Shown in pieces: positions 20,181 through 29,048 of a stretch of 64,000 nucleotides of DNA. Both the position numbers and the translations under genes were made by a program. Positions within the stretch are counted from its first letter, which is position 1; the number at the start of each line of letters is the position of its first letter. Below the pieces are notes generated by a model. That model did no database searches, had not been told where the DNA came from, and saw only the letters and a list, made by a program, of their open reading frames with translations. Source of the DNA: Bradyrhizobium semiaridum (lineage in GTDB: Bacteria > Pseudomonadota > Alphaproteobacteria > Rhizobiales > Xanthobacteraceae). Location of the stretch: positions 1-64,000 of the forward strand of contig NZ_JAGKJJ010000010.1 of NCBI RefSeq assembly GCF_020329505.1, read 5' to 3'.

Positions 20181-20492
20181 ATGATGGCGATGGGCGTAGA
20201 CGACAAAACCAGAACAGAACTCGAGGCGGCGGTGTTCCGGCGCCTCGTCAGCCATTTGCAGAACCGGACCGACGTCCAGAACATCGATCTGATGAACCTG
20301 GCCGGCTTCTGCCGCAATTGCCTCTCCAACTGGATGAAGGAAGAGGCCGACGCCAAGGGCATTGCGGTCAGCAAGGACGAGAGCCGCGAGGCGGTCTACG
20401 GCATGCCCTATGAGGAGTGGAAAGCCAGATATCAAGGCAGCGCGACGCCGGAACAGCTGGCGGCGATGAAGAAGGCACAGAGCGGACACTGA
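20181..20492 (+). CDS. DUF1244 family protein
   Basis: A small conserved proteobacterial protein of unknown function. The 103-residue product contains the DUF1244 core FRRLVSHLQNRTDVQNIDLM followed by NLAGFCRNCLSNWM, whose two cysteines (CRNC) could bind metal. YGMPYEEWKA is near the C-terminus. Three in-frame ATGs (20181, 20184, 20190) leave the start open by three residues. It is divergent from the DUF1036-pyk operon. Confidence 0.88.
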   Translation: MMAMGVDDKTRTELEAAVFRRLVSHLQNRTDVQNIDLMNLAGFCRNCLSNWMKEEADAKGIAVSKDESREAVYGMPYEEWKARYQGSATPEQLAAMKKAQSGH

Positions 20493-20673
20493 GCCACGTC
20501 CGTTCCGGGGCGTCCGAAGCACGAACCTGGCCGCGCATGTGCGTACCGGGAATTCCCGGATGACGCCCGATGAAGCTCGCTTGCATCTCCTGTGGGCGCG
20601 CTGTGGATGAGCGCGATGTGTCCTTGACGGAACGCGCCCCAAAATCGAGGGTCGCCCGCAGCAAGCGGTGCGC

Positions 20674-20693
20674 ATGACGCGTATTCGCGTCAT
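20674..20693 (+). promoter_or_regulatory. Perfect hairpin upstream of gapR
   Basis: ATGACGCG and CGCGTCAT form a perfect 8-bp stem with a TATT loop, ending 26 bases before the gapR start. It has no T-tract, so it is more likely an operator or leader structure than a terminator. Confidence 0.4.
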
Positions 20694-20719
20694 CTTCAAT
20701 GCCAGTTCAGGAGTACGCG

Positions 20720-20992
20720 ATGGCCATGTCGTCTGCCGCCGTCCAGGAAGAGCCCGCAACGCGATTTGCCAAGGACCAGCTCAAATCCATCATCGAGCGC
20801 ATCGAGCGGCTGGAAGAAGAAAAGAAGACCATCTCCGACGACATCCGGGACGTCTATGCGGAGGCCAAGGGCAACGGCTTCGACGTCAAGGCGCTGCGTA
20901 CCATCGTGCGCCTGCGCAAGCAGGATGCCAATGAGCGCCAGGAGCAGGAAACCATCCTGGAAACCTACATGCAGGCGCTCGGGATGCTCTGA
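20720..20992 (+). CDS. gapR: DUF2312 nucleoid-associated protein GapR
   Basis: The DUF2312 family is represented by Caulobacter GapR, which binds overtwisted AT-rich DNA ahead of moving polymerases and helps topoisomerases. The 90-residue product is nearly all helical and charged, with [20 protein letters not shown] followed by the hallmark [17 protein letters not shown] and [17 protein letters not shown] seven bases upstream fixes the ATG at 20720. It stands alone between DUF1244 and a cyclase gene. Confidence 0.93.
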   Translation: MAMSSAAVQEEPATRFAKDQLKSIIERIERLEEEKKTISDDIRDVYAEAKGNGFDVKALRTIVRLRKQDANERQEQETILETYMQALGML

Positions 20993-21104
20993 GCCGGCCA
21001 GCTGCCTCTGGCGGCCATGGCGCCGGTTTCACCGCTGGTTTCATCGCTTGGGGAAATTCCCAGGATTTGCTAGACTGCCTGTGAGGTAACCGGGCAGATC
21101 GCAG

Positions 21105-22868
21105 ATGGATGTGCCAGGACCAGAGCGCCGGCTCGCTGCGGTGCTCGCGGCTGACATGGTCGGCTACAGCCGGCTGATGGAGGCCGACGAGACCGGTACG
21201 CTTGCGCGCCTGAAAACCCACCGGATCGAGCTGATCGATCCGGCCATCGCCAAGAATCGCGGCCGCATCATCAAGACCACCGGCGACGGCCTGCTGGTCG
21301 AATTCCACAGCGTCGTCGATGCGGTACTGTGCGCGGCTGAGGTGCAGCGCCGGATGGCTAAGCGCAATGCCGACGTCGCGCCGGGACGATGGATGCAGTT
21401 TCGCATCGGCATCAATCTCGGCGACGTGATCGTCGACGGTAGCGACATCTTCGGCGACGGCGTCAACGTCGCCTCGCGCCTGGAGGTGCTCGCCGAGCCC
21501 GGCGGCATCTGCATCTCGGGCGCAGTCCGCGACCAGGTCGGGGACCGGCTGGAAAACCTCAGCTTCGAGGATCTCGGCGACCAGACGGTCAAGAACATCG
21601 CCCGCCCGATCCGCGTCTTCCGCGTCCACCTCGCATCGGAGGCAGGGGCGGCTTCCGCGCCACCTGCGGGCAAAGCAGCGCCCCCGGGCGCCAGGAAGCC
21701 CTCCATCGCGGTGCTGCCGCTCGCCAACATGAGCGGCGATCCCGAGCAGGAGTTCTTCGCCGACGGCCTCACCGAGGACATCATCACCGAGCTGTCGCGC
21801 TTCCACGACCTGCTGGTGATCTCGCGCAACTCCACCTTCGTGTACAAGGGCAAGGCCGTGAAGGTGCAGGACGTCGCGAAGGAGTTCGCGGTCGACTACG
21901 TGCTGGAGGGCAGCGTGCGAAAGGCCGGAGGGCGTATCCGCGTCACGGTGCAGCTGATCGACGCCGAGGCCGACCGCCACGTCTGGGCCGAACGCTATGA
22001 CCGCGAGCTCGCCGACATCTTCGCGATCCAGGACGAGATGACCCGCGCCATCGTGTCGACCCTGCCGGGCCGCGTCGAGGCCGCCGCCCATGATCGCGTC
22101 AAGCGCAAGCCGACCGACAACATGGCGGCCTATGAGTGCGTGCTCGCCGCCAAAGTGCTGCATCATCGCTCGGCGCGCGACGACAATGCGGAAGCGCAGC
22201 GCCTGCTCGAGCGGGCGATCATGCTCGACCCAAATTATGCCCATGCGCATGCCTGGCGGGCCTGCGTGCTCGGGCAGACCTGGGTCTACAATTGGTGCGC
22301 CGACCGCGACGCGACCTTCGCGCAGGTCGCCGCCGAGCTCGAGATCGCGCTCAAGCTCGACGACAACGACAGCGACGTGCACCGGATCCTCGCCGCGCTG
22401 AATCTCAACCGCGACGATCACGACAAGGCGGCCTATCACCAGGAACGTGCGCTCGCGCTCAACCCGAACTACGACCTCGTCGTCGTGCAGCAGGGCGAGC
22501 TGTTGACCTGGCTCGGCCGGCCGGAAGAGGGCATTGACTGGATCAGGCGGGCGATGCGGCTCAATCCGTTCCACCCCGAGCGCTTCTGGAGCCATCTCGG
22601 CCGGGCCTGCTACTGCGCCGAGAAATACGCCGATGCCGCCGACGCGTTCTCACGCATCACGCGGCCCGACCACACCCATCACGCCTTCCTCGCCGCGACA
22701 TTGGCGCAGATGGGCGACGCCGTGGCGGCCGCCGCGCACGCCACCGAGGTGCTGAAGCGCGAGCCGACCTTCTCGGTCGCCACCCATCTGGCCACCCAGC
22801 ACTACAAGCGCGATGTCGACCGGGCCCGCTATGAGGCAGGTCTGCTCAAGGCCGGGCTGCCGGCTTGA
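21105..22868 (+). CDS. Class III adenylate/guanylate cyclase with TolB-like and TPR domains
   Basis: Probably makes cAMP. The 587-residue product opens with a class III cyclase domain (about 5-180). AADMVGYSRLM and KTTGDGLLVEF supply the two metal-binding aspartates and a lysine expected for ATP choice. Then comes PSIAVLPLANMSGDPEQEFF, a domain common in rhizobial cyclases (about 205-320), and TPR-like repeats to the end. No membrane segment is seen, so it is likely cytosolic. Rhizobia hold many paralogues with this layout; the input signal is unknown. Confidence 0.9.
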   Translation: MDVPGPERRLAAVLAADMVGYSRLMEADETGTLARLKTHRIELIDPAIAKNRGRIIKTTGDGLLVEFHSVVDAVLCAAEVQRRMAKRNADVAPGRWMQFRIGINLGDVIVDGSDIFGDGVNVASRLEVLAEPGGICISGAVRDQVGDRLENLSFEDLGDQTVKNIARPIRVFRVHLASEAGAASAPPAGKAAPPGARKPSIAVLPLANMSGDPEQEFFADGLTEDIITELSRFHDLLVISRNSTFVYKGKAVKVQDVAKEFAVDYVLEGSVRKAGGRIRVTVQLIDAEADRHVWAERYDRELADIFAIQDEMTRAIVSTLPGRVEAAAHDRVKRKPTDNMAAYECVLAAKVLHHRSARDDNAEAQRLLERAIMLDPNYAHAHAWRACVLGQTWVYNWCADRDATFAQVAAELEIALKLDDNDSDVHRILAALNLNRDDHDKAAYHQERALALNPNYDLVVVQQGELLTWLGRPEEGIDWIRRAMRLNPFHPERFWSHLGRACYCAEKYADAADAFSRITRPDHTHHAFLAATLAQMGDAVAAAAHATEVLKREPTFSVATHLATQHYKRDVDRARYEAGLLKAGLPA

Positions 22869-22950
22869 AGCATCGGCGGTCCCGGTTCACATCTCCCAAC
22901 GGCAGAGGTGGCACTTCCGATGCGGGGGCAAGGCTGAGCTGAGATGGGGT

Positions 22951-24582
22951 TCAGCGTAGCGACGCGGTGCGCAGCACGAAGGACTGGGTCGGCAGGGTGG
23001 CCGTGGCAGAGCCCGAGAAGCGGTCGCAGGACATGCCCATCATCGGATCATCCGAGAAGGTCATGGCGATCGAGGCCGGCGGCTTCACGAAATGGGCGCG
23101 CATCAGGCTCATGTCGCTGTCGCCCAGCACGGTGGTCAGCATGCCGCTGCTGGCGCTCGGCGCCAGCATCACGACGCGCATCCAGAGGTCGTTGCCCTTG
23201 GCCGCCGAGATACGCGCGGACGTCGTGACCACGCCTTGACCCTGTACGCCCTGGCCCTGCGCGCCCTTGACGACGACGGTGTTGATCTCGGTGGCAGCGG
23301 CGGGCGCATTGCGCGTCGGGCGCGTGCTGCGCGGCATCGGCGCGGTCGCTGCGACGATGTTGGCGCGGTCGACCGGCGATGAGGCGGCGGGCGCGTAGGC
23401 GAGGGCCTTGCTGAAGCTTTCGGAGGCGGTTCCGGTGGTCTGCGGGTCGGAGGCGCCGACGGCTTCACGGGCCTTCAGCGCCGCGATCTGGGCTGCCGAG
23501 GCCTGCTTCGGCCCGGCACCGTCGTCACCCCAGAAGCCGCGGGCGTTGATGATGTCGGCGGGCGATTGCGGCTTCGCCTCGGACTTGTCTGCGGCGGTCT
23601 TGTCTGCGGCCTTGTCGGCATCCTGGGCCGCCGGCTTGGCCTTCGGCATCGGCACGATCTGGGCATCGGCTGCGGCGAGCTGGATCGCAGCGGCGAATTG
23701 CGGCTTGGCGCGCGGCAACGGAATCGGATCAGCGGGCTTGGCGGGCGCGGCGGCCGCCACGACGGTGCTCGGAGCCTGCTTGGCGCTCGCCGGAGCCGCG
23801 GCTTCCTCGTCGTCCTCGCTCGACTTGCCGCCGAACAACTTGGCGAACAGGTTCGGCCTTGCGATGGTCGCGGTGTCGTCGCCATTGCCGCGGCGCTCGA
23901 TGTCGGCCTTGGCGAGCTCATAGCCCTTTAGCGGCGTGCCATCGGTCGGCAGATGCACGGTGCGGCCGTCGGGGAACACCCTGGCCAGCTGATCACGCGT
24001 CATGCGCGGCCAGTGGCGGATGCTGCCGGTGTCGAGATGGACGAATGGCGAGCCGGAGGTCGGATAGAAGCCGACGCCGCCGCGCTGCAGGCGAAGGCCG
24101 GCGAAACGGATCTGCTCCAGCTGGACGCCCGGGATGAAGAAGTCCATCGCATGCCCCAGCATGTGCTGGCTGTGCCGCGCTACACCAGAGGAGCGGCGGC
24201 GCAGCATGGCGTTGGTGGCTGGGGAGCGGTAGGCGGAGATGATCTGGATCGGCTGCTTGCCGCCGACGTCGCGATAGACTTCCCAGAGGATGTCGAACAG
24301 GTGACGGTCCATCACCGTCTCGTCCTGGTTGCGCCAGTCGCGCAGGAAGTGATTGAGCTGCTTCAGCGCGGACTCGTCGTAGCGGCCGTCGCGCTTGAAG
24401 GTGACGGTGAGATCTTCGCCGGAATGGGTGTGGTGGAAGGAGAGGGTGCGCGTCTCGTTCAGCGCGGTGGCGTCGTGAACCGTTCCGGCTTGGGCCAGCA
24501 ACAACAGCGTCGCAAGGCCAGCTTGGTATCCGGCCCTAGGCAGAGACAGCTGTTTGATGTGGCGTGCGAAGACAGCCAGCAC
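22951..24582 (-). CDS. DUF882/M15A-type murein peptidase-like secreted protein
   Basis: Related to E. coli MepK (YcbK), a zinc endopeptidase cutting murein cross-links. In the ~543-residue product, an N-terminal hydrophobic segment is followed by the DUF882 domain (about 45-200). It has IISAYRSPATNAML, SQHMLGHAMDFF and SPFVHLDTGSIRHW, which place His and Asp as zinc ligands. A long Ala/Pro/Lys-rich region and a conserved C-terminal stretch follow. A GTG at 24582 with GGGTGGGC upstream is the likely start; a longer frame reaches 24639. It lies beside an L,D-transpeptidase gene on the same strand, suggesting a murein-remodelling pair. Confidence 0.85.
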   Translation of the reverse strand: MLAVFARHIKQLSLPRAGYQAGLATLLLLAQAGTVHDATALNETRTLSFHHTHSGEDLTVTFKRDGRYDESALKQLNHFLRDWRNQDETVMDRHLFDILWEVYRDVGGKQPIQIISAYRSPATNAMLRRRSSGVARHSQHMLGHAMDFFIPGVQLEQIRFAGLRLQRGGVGFYPTSGSPFVHLDTGSIRHWPRMTRDQLARVFPDGRTVHLPTDGTPLKGYELAKADIERRGNGDDTATIARPNLFAKLFGGKSSEDDEEAAAPASAKQAPSTVVAAAAPAKPADPIPLPRAKPQFAAAIQLAAADAQIVPMPKAKPAAQDADKAADKTAADKSEAKPQSPADIINARGFWGDDGAGPKQASAAQIAALKAREAVGASDPQTTGTASESFSKALAYAPAASSPVDRANIVAATAPMPRSTRPTRNAPAAATEINTVVVKGAQGQGVQGQGVVTTSARISAAKGNDLWMRVVMLAPSASSGMLTTVLGDSDMSLMRAHFVKPPASIAMTFSDDPMMGMSCDRFSGSATATLPTQSFVLRTASLR

Positions 24583-24775
24583 TATTTGCCCACCCAGTCG
24601 ACGAGCGTTCGGTCGGCATCTTCCGCAGACCCCCTGCAAAAGACGGTGAACGCTTTCTTAAAGCGGGAGGGTTAACCGAGGTTTACCGACCCGCCCCCAA
24701 GTTAGGCTTAACTAACCGCTTGAGTGTGGCAAAAAAGTGCCGCATTCCCCAACAGAGATGCATAATGGTTAACGT

Positions 24776-24805
24776 AAACGATCCCGCGTTTGGCGCGAGA
24801 TCGTT
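24776..24805 (-). terminator. Candidate terminator after the L,D-transpeptidase gene
   Basis: On the minus strand a stem of about 11 bp (AACGATCTCGCG with CGCGGGATCGTT, one wobble) is closed by a CCAAA-type loop. It lies just past the stop at 24848. The following T-run is weak, so efficiency is uncertain. Confidence 0.5.
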
Positions 24806-24847
24806 GATTTCACTTCAAAATTTAGCTGAAACTGGCCGTGCGGCAGG

Positions 24848-27106
24848 TTACCGGGTGATCACCCGGCGCTGCTGCTGGGCCTGACCGCGGCGGATCGGCT
24901 GCGGCTCCGGCTGTCCGAATCCTCCGAACAGCCGCTCGAAGAAGTTCGGTCCGGAGTTATTCCAGCCGCTGTTGTCGCCGGCCACGTTGACGCCGGCGGG
25001 CAAGCTGCTGCTCGGCGGACGCGAATAGCTCGGCTGCGAGCGGGCCACCACCATCTCCAGATCCTTGCCGCGGCTGTTCTTGAGCAGCGACAGCATGGCA
25101 GCGTCGCGGCCGTAGATGTCCCGGCGGAATTGCAGCTTGCCAGCATCGTCGACGAACGCGGTCTGGTAGGTGATGTTGACCGGGATCGGCGTCGGGAATT
25201 TCAGGTCGACCTCGTTCGAGCCGTACATGCTGCGGATCCGCTCCGGCGTGTAGCGCTCGTTCGGCATCGTGATGTTGAGCAGCACCGAGGCGTACTGATC
25301 CGGATTCTGCACCCGCATGCAGCCGTGGCTGAAGGCGCGCTCTTCCTTGGCGAACAGGTACTTGTCCGGCGTGTCGTGCTGATAGACCAGGAACTTGTTC
25401 GGGAAGTTGAAGCGGATGCGGCCGAGCGCGTTGGCTTCGCCGGGCGGCTGTGAAATGTGGATCGAGCCGTCGCGGTTGCGCTCGAGGCGCAGGCCCATCC
25501 GCTGCAGCACGGTCGGATCCTGCTGCAAGGCCGGCAGATACTCGTTGTAGATGATCGACGGCGGCACGTTCCAGGTCGGGTTGACCGTGATGTACTTCAT
25601 CGTCTCGGTCAGCAGCGGCGTGGCGTGCTGACCGGGCTTGCCGGTCACGACGCGCGTGCTCCAGGCCTGCGTGCCGTTGTGCATCACCTTCAGCGTGAAG
25701 TCCGGGATGTTGAGGATGACATAGGCGTTGCCGACACTGGCGGCGCCGAGCTGGCGCGGCAGCCAGCGCCAGCGCTCCATGTTGACGATCACGGTATCGA
25801 TCTGCTTGTCGCGCTTCGGGCTGTTCAGCGCCTTCACGGTGCGCTCGTCGAGCACGCCGGTCGGCTTCAGATCGACGCTGCTCTGGAATTTCTCCACTGC
25901 CCGGGCGACCGTCGCGTCATAGGTGGTGCTGTCGGGATTCTCGGTGATCCCGAGCTTGTTGCGCAGATCCGGCACGCGTGGATCGTCCATCTCGGCGGCC
26001 GGCTGCTTCTTCTTCGCGGCGACGTATTTCAGCGCCGGTCCTTCGGCAATCGTGATGACAGGGCCGTTGCCCTGGCCGCGCAGTTCGGCGAGCTTCTTCT
26101 TCAGCTCCTTGTAGAGCTTGTGCGGCGGGTTGTAGCCGTCGAGCGCGGTCGAGGCGTCCTTGGCGCTGGTGACGGTGGCGAGCACTTCCGCCGGATCGAT
26201 CGGATGCTCGGGGTAGAGGATGTCGCCCGACACCTGCGACCAGTGCATGCGGCCGCTCTGCGCCTGGCGCGCGTAATCCAGCATGCTGGCGGCGAGCTTC
26301 AGCTCGGCCTCGGCCAACGCATCCGGCGTGGTCGCGGCGGCAAAATCCGGCACCGCATAATCGGCCGGATCGAGGCCGTCGGAGGCGGCGTCCTTCAGCC
26401 GCGCGATGACGCCCTTGCCGGTCTCGGTCAGCTTGCCGCCATGCGTGAAGACCGGCGCGTATTCGCGCGCCGAATAGAATTTCTCGGCGGCCGGCTTTTC
26501 GTTCTTGCGGTCGAAGGTGCGCAGCGTCTTGCTGGCGAGCAGCTCGCGCAGCTTGTCGGCGACCGGCTGATCCTCGGCCGGCACGTTGCTCGCAGCCTTG
26601 ACGGGCTCGGCAGCGGGCGCCGCGGCCGTCGCGGGAGCTGCGGCGGGCGCAGTCGCGGTGGCCGGCGCGGTTGCGGCAGGCGGCGCCACTGCAGTGTCCG
26701 TTTTCGGCGCATCAGCGGGCTTGTCAGCCGGCGGCGTGGTGGCAACATCGGCCGGCTTCGGCGGCTCGGTGGCCTTCGCGGTGCTTGGCTCGGCCGGCTT
26801 CGCATCGCTTGGCGTGGCTTCGTTCGTCTGGGCAGTGGCCGGCTTGCTGTCAGTCGGCTTGGCGTCAGTCGCCTTCGCGGCATCGGGCAGCGCGGCGGTG
26901 GTGTCCGCCTTGAAATCGGAAGCGGTCGGCGGTGGCACGTTGGCGGGTTCGGGACGCGGGATCGCGGCGTCGATCGCGAGTTCTGCGGCGCTGCTGCGGG
27001 GAGCGTCCTGCGCGTGGGCTGAGGTCACGGACACCGTGAGGAAGGTTGCCGCGACGGCCATCAATACGCGGTCAAATCCCCGACGGTCGTTCGAACAGTC
27101 ACGCAT
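24848..27106 (-). CDS. L,D-transpeptidase (YkuD family, YcbB/LdtD-like)
   Basis: Forms 3-3 murein cross-links in the periplasm. The 752-residue product has a signal peptide ending SAHAQ and a very long Ala/Pro/Thr/Lys-rich region (about 25-180). A scaffold domain follows, then a peptidoglycan-binding domain (DATVARAVEKFQSSVDLKPTG) and the YkuD catalytic domain with FSHGCMRVQNPDQYA, where Cys is the nucleophile. AAGGGGG seven bases upstream favours the ATG at 27106 over a GTG two codons earlier. The extended linker is longer than in E. coli LdtD. Confidence 0.93.
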   Translation of the reverse strand: MRDCSNDRRGFDRVLMAVAATFLTVSVTSAHAQDAPRSSAAELAIDAAIPRPEPANVPPPTASDFKADTTAALPDAAKATDAKPTDSKPATAQTNEATPSDAKPAEPSTAKATEPPKPADVATTPPADKPADAPKTDTAVAPPAATAPATATAPAAAPATAAAPAAEPVKAASNVPAEDQPVADKLRELLASKTLRTFDRKNEKPAAEKFYSAREYAPVFTHGGKLTETGKGVIARLKDAASDGLDPADYAVPDFAAATTPDALAEAELKLAASMLDYARQAQSGRMHWSQVSGDILYPEHPIDPAEVLATVTSAKDASTALDGYNPPHKLYKELKKKLAELRGQGNGPVITIAEGPALKYVAAKKKQPAAEMDDPRVPDLRNKLGITENPDSTTYDATVARAVEKFQSSVDLKPTGVLDERTVKALNSPKRDKQIDTVIVNMERWRWLPRQLGAASVGNAYVILNIPDFTLKVMHNGTQAWSTRVVTGKPGQHATPLLTETMKYITVNPTWNVPPSIIYNEYLPALQQDPTVLQRMGLRLERNRDGSIHISQPPGEANALGRIRFNFPNKFLVYQHDTPDKYLFAKEERAFSHGCMRVQNPDQYASVLLNITMPNERYTPERIRSMYGSNEVDLKFPTPIPVNITYQTAFVDDAGKLQFRRDIYGRDAAMLSLLKNSRGKDLEMVVARSQPSYSRPPSSSLPAGVNVAGDNSGWNNSGPNFFERLFGGFGQPEPQPIRRGQAQQQRRVITR

Positions 27107-27415
27107 TGTCACACCCCCTTGGGTGAAACTGCCCCGCCTTGTCTGGAGCAGTTCAAATCAGATTTTGGTTTCACAGCTTGCGCGGAAAGCGCCGGCCTTC
27201 TCGATCGACTCGCACGCCTGCACGCAACAACGCAGACGATACATACGCCCCTCTCATGCAGCCAGCGCCATGCGGGGCAACTCACGACAAACTGACCTCG
27301 AAATGCCTGATTTCATTTCGGGCTGTGTGTTTTTGCCACGCGGCACAGCCTTTGTCTGTCACCGCCAAGCCACGGTTCAAACGGTTCCCCTGTGTGATGT
27401 GCTCGGCGACCAGCC
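27107..27415. other. Intergenic region between regulator and L,D-transpeptidase genes
   Basis: 309 bases with no supportable gene. Both neighbours are on the minus strand, so the promoter of the L,D-transpeptidase gene is expected here. I saw no clear sigma-54 (-24/-12) signature by eye. Confidence 0.3.
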
Positions 27416-28906
27416 CTAGCTGGCGTCGCTCGTGCGTGTGCCGGCCGCGGTCTCATCGAGCTTGCGATAGAGCGTCGAGCGGCCGATCTTGAGACGGCGC
27501 GCGACCTCCGACATCTGGCCACGGTAATGCGAAATCGCGAAGCGGATGATCTCGTTCTCGAGATCTTCCAGCGGGCGGACGTCGCCGGACGCGTTCAGCA
27601 TCGCGAGGCTGCCTGCCGCCGGCAAAGCGACCGTTTGAGGTATTTCATTACCGGAAAGCATGGCCGGCGCTGTCGAGGGCGACACCACCAGCGGTTCGCC
27701 CTGCAGCGACTTGCCTTCGGGCACGGCATGCGCGGTGGCCTGCGGGAAGTCGGCGAGGCCGAGCTGGTCGCCGTCGCTCATCACCACGGCGCGGTACACC
27801 GTGTTCTCGAGCTGGCGGATGTTGCCGGGCCAGTCGAGCTGCGACAGATGCGCCATCGCCTCGCCGCTGATGCCGGTGATGCTGCGGTTCTCCTCGGCGC
27901 AGAACCGCGCCAGGAAATGCCGTAGCAGATGCGGGATGTCCTCGCGGCGCTGGCGCAGCGCGGGGATCGTCAGCGGCAGCACGTGCAGGCGGTAGAACAA
28001 ATCTTCGCGGAACTGGCCGCCCTTCACGAGGTCGAGCAGCTTGCGGTTGGTTGCCGAGATGATGCGGACGTCGACCTTGACCGGCTTGCGGCCGCCGACC
28101 GCCTCGACCGTGCCCTCCTGCAACGCGCGCAGCAGCTTCACTTGCGTGGCGAGCGGCAATTCGCCGACCTCGTCGAGGAACAGCGTGCCGCCATGGGCTT
28201 CGACGAACTTGCCTTGATGCCGCTCGGTGGCGCCGGTGAACGCGCCCTTCTCGTGGCCGAACAGGATCGACTCGACGAGGTTGTCCGGGATCGCGCCGCA
28301 GTTGACCGCGACGAACGGCTTGGCCTTGCGCTCACTGCTGCCGTGGATGGCGCGCGCGAACAATTCCTTGCCGACGCCGGACTCGCCCTCGATCAGCACG
28401 GGGATGGTCGAGGACGCCGCCTTCTGCGCGGTGCGCAGCACGCCGGCCATCGCCTCGCTGCGGGTGATGATGTCGGAGAAGGTCAGCCGGCCCTCGCGGC
28501 TGTGCCGGATGCGCTGCAATTCGCCCTTCAGCGCGGAGGCGTTCAGCGCATTGCGCAGCGACACCTGGAGCCGCTCGAAGCCCACCGGCTTGACCACGAA
28601 ATCCTGCGCGCCAGCGCGCATCGCCGACACCACGTTGTCGATGCCGCCATGCGCAGTCTGCACGATGACCGGGATGTTCAAACCAGCTTCACGAATCTTT
28701 GCGAGGACACCAAGGCCGTCGAGGCCGGGCATCACGAGGTCGAGCACGACGGCGTCGATGGCCCGGGCCTCGGGTGCGGTCAGGGCGGCTATCGCCGCAT
28801 CGCCGCTGTCGACGACGAGGGGCTCATAGCCGCACTTCTGCACCATGTTTTCAACCAAACGGCGCTGTACGGCGTCGTCATCGGCGATCAAAATGGTGGC
28901 AGCCAT
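27416..28906 (-). CDS. Sigma-54-dependent response regulator (NtrC family)
   Basis: Two-component transcription activator for RpoN promoters. The 496-residue product has a receiver domain (about 1-120) with DDD near the start and phospho-acceptor Asp in VVLDLVMPGLDGL. The AAA+ domain (about 140-375) carries Walker A GESGVGKE, the sigma-54-contacting GAFTGA and Walker B GGTLFLDEVGEL. A Fis-type helix-turn-helix at the end reads MSEVARRLKIGRSTLYRKL. No histidine kinase gene is adjacent, so it is an orphan. Targets are unknown. Confidence 0.95.
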   Translation of the reverse strand: MAATILIADDDAVQRRLVENMVQKCGYEPLVVDSGDAAIAALTAPEARAIDAVVLDLVMPGLDGLGVLAKIREAGLNIPVIVQTAHGGIDNVVSAMRAGAQDFVVKPVGFERLQVSLRNALNASALKGELQRIRHSREGRLTFSDIITRSEAMAGVLRTAQKAASSTIPVLIEGESGVGKELFARAIHGSSERKAKPFVAVNCGAIPDNLVESILFGHEKGAFTGATERHQGKFVEAHGGTLFLDEVGELPLATQVKLLRALQEGTVEAVGGRKPVKVDVRIISATNRKLLDLVKGGQFREDLFYRLHVLPLTIPALRQRREDIPHLLRHFLARFCAEENRSITGISGEAMAHLSQLDWPGNIRQLENTVYRAVVMSDGDQLGLADFPQATAHAVPEGKSLQGEPLVVSPSTAPAMLSGNEIPQTVALPAAGSLAMLNASGDVRPLEDLENEIIRFAISHYRGQMSEVARRLKIGRSTLYRKLDETAAGTRTSDAS

Positions 28907-29048
28907 GGTTTTCCCCGCACGCTACGATTATTTGTCTCGAATCGGGGCACTGTCGCCGATGCCGATTAACGCACTCTTAAATGTTGCAATTCCGCACTCA
29001 TTGCGCTGCCGCCGCCGTCTTTCCGTCTGAAGTAGGATTCTGAACAAG

